Assembly: GCF_027409185.1 (NCBI RefSeq)
Contig: NC_084462.1
Location: 180,286,071 to 180,350,070 of the forward strand
DNA from: Cynocephalus volans
Taxonomy: Eukaryota > Chordata > Mammalia > Dermoptera > Cynocephalidae
DNA length: 64,000 nt
Direction: 5' to 3'
A program made the position numbers and the translations under genes. Under the pieces are notes generated by a model, which did no database searches, was not told where the DNA came from, and worked only from the letters and a program-made list of their open reading frames with translations. Positions 57,946 through 64,000 of the stretch are shown piece after piece (positions within the stretch are counted from its first letter, which is position 1; each line of letters opens with the position of its first letter).

Positions 57946-58023
57946 CTGGCAAGCTTTGGAGGGCTTCGTGGAGCCAGTACTATCTTCAGGGGGACCCACC
58001 AGTTGAGCCTCCGTCATGCTCCA

Positions 58024-58096
58024 TGGCATTGAAGAGATACTTCCCTATGTTGGAGTTTCCCATGTCTGTACTAATGTCCACCTCTTATCAATATTA
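58024..58096 (+). other. decayed microRNA-like hairpin
   Basis: GGCATTGAAGAGATACTTCC and AATGTCCACCTCTTATCAAT flank a middle that pairs poorly. Confidence 0.4.
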
Positions 58097-58827
58097 TGTT
58101 CAGTCTCAGGGTTTTCCAGAGGCAGTGCCAAGTTTGGGGATGAGACAGTGGTTTTTACCTTAGGGAGGTGGGAGACCAAAATGACACCTGCTTTGTTCAC
58201 GAAGATGGCATGGTGGTTACTGCTCAGAATCCAGTCCAGTCTAAGAGGACCTCCTGGAAATGCCCCTGAATTTGAGGCATATAAGGCCATGTGGCAGACT
58301 TTTTTTTTTTTATGTCCAAGACTAGGGCTCACAAACAGGCAGTGCCCCGGTAATATTTGTTTGGCCTGCTCAGTTTAACGAGACAGGTGTTCTTTTTGGT
58401 TGCACACAGGCCATTTTGCATTTCTGACTTTGCTCCCCACTCCCCCACACGGTTCTGTTAGCCGCATGCCGTGTCCTTGCTCCCACTGTGCCCACCTGCC
58501 CATTCCTTCAGACCCAGCGCAGTGCCTGTACAGAGTAGGCACTTAATCAGTATTGCTGGAGTGATGAAACCCATAGCACCGTCCACTTCTGCTCAGTGGG
58601 ACTTCCAACTCTGGAGGGCTTCCTAGAGGAGTTGCCCATTTTGGGGATGAGCCACTGGTTCCAGCGTCAGCATCGACCCCTGGCCATCAAGACCAGACTC
58701 CTAGCCTGTGTGTGCTTGTCGTGTGATGCATGTGTTGTGCTCGACTTGCCCTCTGATCCACCCAGCTCAAAGCCTAGGAGGGCTTTCTGGACGTGTCCTC
58801 AGCCTTTGTCCTCGGCGTCTCTCTGTG

Positions 58828-58923
58828 TGGTACTTGGAGAGATAGTAGACCGTATAGCGTACGCTTTATCTGTGACGTATGTAACACGGTCCACTAACCC
58901 TCAGTATCAAATCCATCCCCGAG
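58828..58923 (+). ncRNA. MIR411: microRNA miR-411 hairpin
   Basis: The 96-nt precursor matches the human one as I recall it throughout. The 5p arm is TAGTAGACCGTATAGCGTAC (from 58843, seed AGTAGAC) and the 3p arm TATGTAACACGGTCCACTAA (from 58878). The seed differs from miR-379 only in its first base. The 5p arm is edited by ADAR in human brain. Confidence 0.98.
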
Positions 58924-58987
58924 GCTCCTGGAAACGACGCCGTCTTCGGGGAGGCGCCATTGGACCCACCGTTGGGGCTTCTCCATA

Positions 58988-59069
58988 ACACCTGAAGAGA
59001 TGGTTTTCTGTATGGCATGTTTTTTTCTGCATGATGCGAAATGACATAATCTCCCTCTTCTTATATCAA
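58988..59069 (+). other. decayed microRNA-like hairpin
   Basis: ACACCTGAAGAGATGGTTTT and ACATAATCTCCCTCTTC are in the cluster frame. A T-run in the loop and mismatches leave a weak stem. Confidence 0.4.
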
Positions 59070-59297
59070 GTTCTGCCTTGGGAAATCTCGCCATCTCTGG
59101 GGAGGAGACGTTGATTCTTTCCGTGATCAGTGCTGTTTCATGGCATCCATTGACATGGTTGACTGCGCAACTCTTGTTTAGTAGATGCAATGACCTGCTT
59201 CTTCTCAGCCTCTGATGCGGCCTTGAAGAGGTTGCCCTGAGGCAACTCTGTGGACATGAGCCTTCCTCCAGCCATCACTGCCATCGTGCGGTACTTG

Positions 59298-59360
59298 AAG
59301 AAATGGTTTACCGTCCCACATACATTTTGAGTATGTATGTGGGACGGTAAACCGCTTCTT
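59298..59360 (+). ncRNA. MIR299: microRNA miR-299 hairpin
   Basis: A 63-nt stem-loop with almost perfect complementarity. The 5p arm is TGGTTTACCGTCCCACATAC (from 59304) and the 3p arm TATGTGGGACGGTAAACCGC (from 59336). Compared with the human 3p arm (GGGATGG) it carries GGGACGG, which restores a G-C pair, as in the mouse sequence I recall. The long unbroken stem also makes an inverted repeat. Confidence 0.98.
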
Positions 59361-59438
59361 GGTATCCTGCCCAGCCATCCAAACCATCCTGGAGAGAGCC
59401 TGAAGTTAGAGAAGAGACGCTGGTCTCAGTAACCTCCC

Positions 59439-59530
59439 CATGCCATGGTACTTGGCAGAATGGGAGATGGTTAGATGGATGCTTTTATCTGTTAATTCTT
59501 GTGACACAATCTTCTCCTCAGTGTCAAATG
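59439..59530 (+). other. decayed microRNA-like hairpin
   Basis: ATGGTACTTGGCAGAATGG ... GAGATGGTTAGATGG ... CACAATCTTCTCCTCAGTG keeps the frame with weak pairing. Three such relics (here, near 59618 and near 59770) fill the gap between MIR299 and MIR380. Confidence 0.4.
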
Positions 59531-60054
59531 CAGCCTCCAAGGTCTTCCTCAGGACAGTGATAACCTCCAGGAAGGTGTCCTGCCTCCAGCCTTGTACATT
59601 CAAGTACATTCCCCCATAGTACTTGAAGAAACAGTGGTTGGTGCCCTAAATGTTCATGAACCAGGGATATTACACAGGCTGCCTCTCATTACCCTCAAAG
59701 CTGTCCTCAGATGACTTTAGGATATTATGCCCATGTAGGGACAGTTTGGGTGCACGAGGCGGTGCCACTCCCAGAACTTGAAGACACGCTGACTCGTTTT
59801 TGTCACTGACGATGCGTGTATAGTCTATCTTTTTTCCATATCAAGTCTAGCCATCTTGGGGGAAGATGCCCCAGTTTTGGACCCAGCATTGGCCCTCCAT
59901 GAAGATCTGATTGATCCCACCATGTATGTTTACAGATAAAGCACATTCCCTGGCCCACTTCTTCCCTATCTCCAGTCCAGCCTCGGAGAACTTGCTGAAG
60001 ATGCAGCCACCCTAAGAGACAGAGCACTGGTTCTGGCGTCAGCACCGAGCTCAC

Positions 60055-60135
60055 GGTATCTGAAAAGGGTTCAACCACACTGCATGTATTTTATTAACTG
60101 CGTATGTAACATGGTCTACCTCTTTTCAGTAGCAC
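60055..60135 (+). other. microRNA-like hairpin with conserved 3p seed
   Basis: GGTATCTGAAAAGGGTTCAA and the 3' arm GTATGTAACATGGTCTACC pair with two internal loops (ACCA with TGGT, TGCAT with GTATG). The 3' arm holds ATGTAAC, the seed of the miR-379/miR-411 3p arms. No named microRNA is known to me at this place. Confidence 0.55.
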
Positions 60136-60220
60136 ATTCAGCCTTGGAGCTCTCCAGAGGTCATTTCAACCCCAGGAGACGAGGCCCCAGTTCTGGTACC
60201 AGTGTTGCCTCAGGGTGCTT

Positions 60221-60285
60221 AGTAGAAGTTGACCATGCTTCATATGTTTTACTTACAATGCATGCTACCGGGTCCACCCTTTCAT
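60221..60285 (+). other. decayed microRNA-like hairpin
   Basis: AGTAGAAGTTGACCATGC and GCATGCTACCGGGTCCACC form a partial stem. Confidence 0.45.
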
Positions 60286-60535
60286 AACAGTGAATGCACC
60301 TTGGGGGGCTTCCTGTAGGCAATACTAAGTGTCAGGCAGGGCACTAGCCCCGGCGTCGTCTCCACTGTGGGTCCTCGAGGGGTTCCTCTGTGCTGCGTCC
60401 ACTGCATCTGTGGCAGACATTGCATGGTGGCCTCTTCTCAATACTGCGTCTAGCCTCAGAGGGCTTCCTGGAGGTGTTGCTAACGAGAGGAAAGAGACGC
60501 CGGTTCTGACATCAGCCCTCTCCACGGTACCTGAA

Positions 60536-60596
60536 AAGATGGTTGACCATAGAACATGCGCTATCTCTGTGTCGTATGTAATATGGTCCACATCTT
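60536..60596 (+). ncRNA. MIR380: microRNA miR-380 hairpin
   Basis: The 61-nt precursor equals the human one as I recall it. The 5p arm is TGGTTGACCATAGAACATGC (from 60540) and the 3p arm TATGTAATATGGTCCACATC (from 60575). It lies 547 bp before MIR1197, about the same spacing as I recall for human. In mouse the 5p product has been linked to p53 repression. Confidence 0.98.
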
Positions 60597-60694
60597 CTCA
60601 ATATCAAATTCAGTCACAGAGGGCTTCCCAGAGGCAAAGCCAACTTCGTGGAAGACACACAGGTCTGGCTTCAGCACCATTCCACAGTCCTGGG

Positions 60695-60758
60695 AGAGAT
60701 GGTAGACCATAAAGCGTACGCATTGTTTATGATGTATGTAACATGGTCCACTAATTCT
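60695..60758 (+). ncRNA. unnamed miR-379/411-like hairpin (miR-411b-like)
   Basis: AGAGATGGTAGACCATAAAG and ATGTAACATGGTCCACTAAT form a stem in which TGGTAGACCAT pairs with ATGGTCCACTA with one A-C mismatch, the same mismatch position as in miR-379. The 5p arm would start at 60700 (seed GGTAGAC, equal to miR-379-5p) and the 3p arm at 60735 (seed ATGTAAC, equal to miR-379-3p). It lies between MIR380 and MIR1197, where human has no named gene that I recall. Ruminant miR-411b-type entries may correspond. Confidence 0.8.
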
Positions 60759-60842
60759 CAGCATCAGTCTCGGGGCTTCCTGGAGGCCATGCCAACTTGA
60801 GAGCAGGGCCTGTGTGGTAGGCTCTGTCCAGTGTAGATGACA

Positions 60843-60911
60843 GGGTGGTTGGCTGCAGACCATGTGCTTTATTTATGACTTTGGCCACTTGGTCTCCCAA
60901 CCAATGCTCAG
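60843..60911 (+). other. decayed microRNA-like hairpin
   Basis: GGGTGGTTGGCTGCAGACCA ... GCTTTATTTATGAC ... ACTTGGTCTCCCAACC: the ATTTATGAC loop of the cluster is conserved and GACCA can pair with TGGTC. Confidence 0.5.
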
Positions 60912-61074
60912 CACCCTATCCCAGCCTTACAGAGCATCCTGGAGGTGGTAGCCACATTGGACATGGTTTGTGGTCATTGCCACATTTGCTAATTGCTGGT
61001 AGTTCATGATGCACATTGTGAGGGCTTCCCGGAGGTGATACTAAATTAAGGGAAGAGAGGCAGGGGTCAGTGTC

Positions 61075-61162
61075 ACTTCATGGTATTTGAAGATGCGGTT
61101 GACCATGGTGTGTACGCTTTATTTATGACGTAGGACACATGGTCTACTTCTTCTCAATATCA
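61075..61162 (+). ncRNA. MIR1197: microRNA miR-1197 hairpin
   Basis: The 88-nt precursor is close to human. The mature 3p TAGGACACATGGTCTACTTC starts at 61131. The loop GCTTTATTTATGACG has A where human has G, as I recall it. Confidence 0.97.
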
Positions 61163-61242
61163 CATCTCGCCTTGGAAGACTTCCAGGAGGTGATATCAGC
61201 TTTGAGGAAGAGCCACTGTCCTGGTGTCAGTACTGCTGCTGC

Positions 61243-61328
61243 TTGGTACTTGGAGAGAGGTGGTCCGTGGCGCGTTCGCTTTATTTATGGCGCACATTAC
61301 ACGGTCGACCTCTTTGCAGTATCTAATC
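61243..61328 (+). ncRNA. MIR323A: microRNA miR-323a hairpin
   Basis: The 86-nt precursor equals human as I recall it. The 5p arm AGGTGGTCCGTGGCGCGTTC is from 61258 and the 3p arm CACATTACACGGTCGACCTC from 61293. It lies only 81 bp after the MIR1197 precursor, the tightest pair of the cluster here. miR-323-3p is neuron-enriched. Confidence 0.98.
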
Positions 61329-61538
61329 CCGCCTTGCAAGCTTTCTCGGAGCTAACATCAACTGTGGGGTGGGCACCCTAGGTCTGCGCTCAGTGCAACC
61401 CAGCGGGGTCTGTGATGTGTCTGTCCTGTGTGTGACAATAACCCGTGTGTGGCAGCCTTCTTCTCAGCAAACTTCTCTGGCTTGGCGGCTTCGAGGGCAG
61501 GGGTGACTTGAGGACAAGGAGAGTGGCATCAGCACGTG

Positions 61539-61626
61539 CCTGGATACATGAGATGGTTGACCAGAGAGCACACGCTTTATTTGTGCCGTTTGTGACCTGG
61601 TCCACTAACCCTCAGTATCTAATCCT
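61539..61626 (+). ncRNA. MIR758: microRNA miR-758 hairpin
   Basis: The 88-nt precursor matches human apart from the last bases (TAATCC). The 3p arm TTTGTGACCTGGTCCACTAA starts at 61590. miR-758 is reported in human and mouse to act on ABCA1 mRNA. Confidence 0.97.
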
Positions 61627-61860
61627 CCCTTGGAGAACTTCCTGGAAGAGGTGTCAACTTCTGGGGGAAACAGTAAACTGGGGCCGGCTGCAACTCTGCT
61701 AGACTCAGAAGAGAGCATCGTCGAGGCGTTCACCTCACATGTGACAAATATGGCAGGCTTGGACTTATTTTCAGTACCATCTCTTTCCTTGGAGGGCTTC
61801 CTAGACTTGGGGCCATCCAAATTCAAGAAAGGGGCATGCTGTCTACTCCATCCCAAAGTG

Positions 61861-61938
61861 CTCAAGTGATCAGCTGACTGCAGTGTATGCACTTTATTGA
61901 TTACACAGGTCGCCTGGCCCACCACAGCTCAGTGTCCA
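61861..61938 (+). other. decayed microRNA-like hairpin
   Basis: AGCTGACTGCAGTGTATGCA then CTTTATTGATTACACAG and TGGCCCACCACAGCTCAGTG resemble miR-758/miR-1197 in order, but the stem is weak. Confidence 0.45.
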
Positions 61939-62130
61939 TTGAGTCCTTGGGACGGCCTTGGAGTCGGTCTTGGTTTGGGGCATCTGAGCCTCTCTCCAGG
62001 AACTGAGAAAAGATTGCCCTGTGGGTTAACCATAAATGTGACAGTTCCCATGACCAGCCTCTCTACTGTATCTTCACCCTCTGGCCATGATGCTAACTTC
62101 AGGAATGTTCCATGGGGGTCTGCTCCACTG

Positions 62131-62207
62131 GGGTACTTGGATGGATGGTTGATGGACAGCATGCATGCCACTAATGGCTTACTCCAGCAAATCAACTAAC
62201 GCTTAGT
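62131..62207 (+). other. decayed microRNA-like hairpin
   Basis: GGTACTTGGATGGATGGTTG ... AAATCAACTAACGCTTAGTG keeps the flanks of the cluster. The arms GTTGAT and ATCAAC pair. Confidence 0.45.
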
Positions 62208-62421
62208 GTGCAATTCCATATTTAACAGGACTTCCAGGACTGAATGTCAAGTTTGGGGAAGCATCAGTGGTGTTCTTGTCAGTGTTAATCAGTGGTACCT
62301 GAAGAGAGGTTTTCTGGGTTTCTGTTTCTTTAATGAGGATGAAACACACCTGGTTAACCTCTTTTCCAGTATCAGATCCCATCTTGGAGGACTTCTGGTC
62401 CAGACCTGAGCTTCAGGGAAG
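62196..62421 (+). repeat. left copy of the MIR329 segmental duplication
   Basis: About 225 bp repeated at 62513-62738 with an offset of 317 bp and only a handful of mismatches (for example GAAGCATCAG versus GAAGAATCAC). The hairpin itself is identical in both. Confidence 0.92.
62294..62373 (+). ncRNA. MIR329-1: microRNA miR-329 hairpin, copy 1
   Basis: An 80-nt precursor starting GGTACCTGAAGAGAGG. The 5p arm GAGGTTTTCTGGGTTTCTG is from 62306 and the 3p arm AACACACCTGGTTAACCTC from 62343. The loop has GAGGATG where I recall human as GAGGACG. miR-329 is known to act on MEF2-dependent dendrite growth in rodents. Confidence 0.98.
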
Positions 62422-62445
62422 GGCGTTACTGTCAGCTCCCATCCA

Positions 62446-62527
62446 GTGGACCGAAGTCTGTGGTTGATCACAAAGCTTGTGCCTTATTATTTTGACTTAT
62501 GTCATCTGTTCTACTAACCCTCAGTGT
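62446..62527 (+). other. decayed microRNA-like hairpin between the miR-329 copies
   Basis: GTGGACCGAAGTCTGTGGTT, GCCTTATTATTTTGACTTAT and TTCTACTAACCCTCAGTG keep cluster landmarks. The stem is poor. Confidence 0.4.
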
Positions 62528-62738
62528 CCAATACATATTTAACAGGACTTCCAGGACCGAATGTCAAGTTTGGGGAAGAATCACTGGTGTTCTTGTCAGT
62601 GTTAATCAGTGGTACCTGAAGAGAGGTTTTCTGGGTTTCTGTTTCTTTAATGAGGATGAAACACACCTGGTTAACCTCTTTTCCAGTATCAGATCCCACC
62701 TTGGAGGACTTCTGGTCCAGACCTGAGCTTCAGGGAGG
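62513..62738 (+). repeat. right copy of the MIR329 segmental duplication
   Basis: See 62196-62421. Similarity begins near the CTAACCCTCAGTGTCC flank and ends after CTGAGCTTCAGGGAGGGG. Confidence 0.92.
62611..62690 (+). ncRNA. MIR329-2: microRNA miR-329 hairpin, copy 2
   Basis: Identical over 80 nt to copy 1, so both give the same mature products (5p from 62623, 3p from 62660). Human also has two copies, so the duplication is old and the identity points to gene conversion or strong constraint. Confidence 0.98.
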
Positions 62739-62760
62739 GGACGCTGTGAACATAAATAAA

Positions 62761-62839
62761 TGGACGTGGATAAATAGTTGACCACAAAGCCTGCCCCTTA
62801 TTTCTGATGTTTCTCACTCATTCCACTAACCCTAAATAT
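62761..62839 (+). other. decayed microRNA-like hairpin
   Basis: ATAAATAGTTGACCACAAAG, CCCCTTATTTCTGATG and CATTCCACTAACCCTAAAT line up with miR-380/miR-411-type units. Confidence 0.5.
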
Positions 62840-63365
62840 CTTATCCCTTCTTAGGAGGACTCCTCAACATGATGCCCACCTGGGGGAAGACAGTGGTCAC
62901 CAGGACAGCTCTACACCTGGGACGTGCAGGTAGGTTATCTGAGGTTGCACTCACCTTGCTTCTGATGAATCACACACAGCCAACCTACTTCAGTATCCAG
63001 CCCTGCCTTGGAGGAATGGCTGGTCTTTGTCACCTTCAGTGATGGTCATGGAGTTAGCCAGGCTCGCAGGAGGTAAACGCGTACTACACAGACAGCATGC
63101 CCTGAACAGCCGTGTGGGTGGCCTCAAACATGGCCCTCTGCCTCCAGTTTATTCTGAAATGATGTTCTTGACATAAGGACACCTTAGGGAAGAAAAGCTG
63201 GTTCTGAGATTAGGAGTTGACTTTGGGGACCCAGGAGCTGGCCTGGGCTGGGACTGTTTATTTCTAACAAGGATTCTGGAGTTGATTTATTTTAAATCTG
63301 GAGGAATGCTTGATGCTTTGCAAACTTGAAGGAAGAGGCTTTGTCATCAGCCCTGATCCAGGAGA

Positions 63366-63441
63366 AGTGAGTGGAAGGCTGACCATAGGGTGTGCGCTTT
63401 ACCAGGGCCACACCTGGTCCACTGGCCACGTATGTAGTCCA
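63366..63441 (+). other. microRNA-like hairpin relic
   Basis: GTGGAAGGCTGACCATAGGG then TGTGCGCTTTACCAGG and CACACCTGGTCCACTGGCCA can pair as GACCA/TGGTC, GGTGTG/CACACC and GTGG/CCAC. It lies between MIR329-2 and the expected MIR494. Confidence 0.5.
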
Positions 63442-63503
63442 TCCCGAGGAGCTGATGCCCACGTCAGGGAAATGGCTGAGTTTCTGTAGATGGTTCTTCT
63501 CTG

Positions 63504-63584
63504 TGATACTTGAGAAGAGGATTCCTCTTGTGGGTTTGTTTCTTTTGTGACGAATCATTTCCTCCAACCACTCCTCAGAATCAA
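63504..63584 (+). other. microRNA-like hairpin relic, miR-329-like
   Basis: TGATACTTGAGAAGAGG, GTGGGTTTGTTTCTTTTGTG and ATCATTTCCTCCAACCAC resemble the miR-329/494 plan (TTGTTTC loop, ending TCCTCAGAATC), with broken pairing. Confidence 0.45.
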
Positions 63585-64000
63585 ATGCCAGCTTGGAAGT
63601 CTTCCCTGGCAAGACAGAAGTGGTCCACTCCATCAGGGTGTGCGAGATGAGATGTGCGCTTCCGCTGCCTGCCCATTGTGTCTGGTGGCGCTGCTTGGTG
63701 CCCAGGCCTTTTCAGGAGGACTTTGTGGGTTGATGCCAACCTCCCAGGAAGGAAGCGGTTCTTTGCTGGCTCTAAAGCCAAGGCCCCAGAAGTAGGTTGT
63801 TGGTGGTGCATTTCTTTTGATGGCATTAGGTTGTGACTCTGGGTTCTGGACTTATCTGTGGCATTTGGGGAAGGGGCTTGTTTGGGTGGAGGACATCAGG
63901 TTCTGAAGAAGGGCCAAGTCTTTCCCCTTCAACCCTACTTTATTTGATTAGAGCCAGAACAGAGGTAGTGGCCGCGAGGACTGGCATGACAATCTTTCAT

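Larger units (their letters stand above)
57540..64000 (+). ncRNA. MEG9: MEG9/Mirg-like microRNA host region (partial)
   Basis: The region is a tandem series of units reading roughly TTGGAGGGCTTCCTGGAGG, then GCCAACTT..GGGAAGAG, then CTGGTTCTGGCGTCAGCACC, then GGTACTTGAAGAGATGG and a hairpin. Nine hairpins equal named microRNAs and about a dozen more are decayed. In human and mouse this segment is transcribed from the maternal chromosome as part of the MEG9/Mirg host, on the same strand as MEG3 and MEG8. The cluster continues beyond the right edge (MIR494 and later members are not in the window). Host exons are not resolvable from sequence. Confidence 0.8.

Noticed and set aside
58596-58988. 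130-codon + strand frame
   Set aside because: It runs through the MIR411 precursor, and the constraint there is explained by the microRNA.
62206-62726. Two frames giving the same peptide as a duplicated gene
   Set aside because: The shared peptide comes from the 225-bp duplication that carries the miR-329 hairpins.
63000-64000. MIR494, MIR1193 or MIR543 hairpin
   Set aside because: None of their arms is present. From the spacing I recall for human, MIR494 would fall beyond the right edge.

Overview
The window is mammalian (placental) genomic DNA from the maternally expressed, non-coding part of the imprinted DLK1-DIO3 domain (human 14q32, mouse distal chromosome 12). Nine microRNA hairpins of the miR-379/miR-410 cluster stand at the right end in the known order: MIR379, MIR411, MIR299, MIR380, MIR1197, MIR323A, MIR758, MIR329-1 and MIR329-2. 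The left 38 kb holds a tandem array of SNORD113/SNORD114-type C/D-box snoRNAs inside a chain of short non-coding exons, as in MEG8 (Rian). Everything recognisable is on the + strand and I found no protein-coding gene. The species is not certain. There are no Alu, rodent B1/B2 or ruminant Bov elements; one young tRNA-derived SINE with a 16-bp target-site duplication resembles, from memory only, the CYN type of colugos.

Layout. 1-10.4 kb: SNORD113-like copies with irregular 1.4-2.4 kb spacing and many decayed relatives. 10.8-35.2 kb: SNORD114-like copies at about 0.95-1.0 kb spacing, each unit being exon, intron with one snoRNA, next exon. Copies at 18.6-19.7 kb and 27.4-31.3 kb form a nearly homogeneous, recently amplified clade. 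35.2-38.7 kb: mostly decayed units, with one intact 113-like snoRNA at 38.04 kb. 38.7-57.5 kb: spacer with old L2, L1 and MIR repeats, a degenerate 4-bp repeat grown from an L2 tail (40.2 kb), an antisense L1 interrupted by a MIR and by an unidentified 0.85-kb segment, a minus-strand pseudogene-like reading frame of unknown origin (49.2-49.7 kb), and a 16-bp minisatellite of about 32 copies (55.7-56.2 kb). 57.5-64 kb: the microRNA cluster, itself a tandem array of roughly 250-450-bp units in which the known hairpins alternate with decayed or unnamed ones.

How it works together. In known species one long maternal transcript series (MEG3-MEG8-MEG9) is processed so that snoRNAs come from introns and microRNAs from the downstream part. 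The sequence supports this: each snoRNA of the 114 part lies in an intron between a pyrimidine-rich CAG acceptor and a GTGAGTAA-type donor, all features share one strand, and exon frames are closed. The two arrays look like independent products of repeated local duplication and decay. The least expected items are the unnamed miR-379-like hairpin at 60.7 kb, the snoRNA-like relics within each repeat unit, the fused exon pair at 23.6-23.8 kb and the intact snoRNA outside the array at 38.0 kb.
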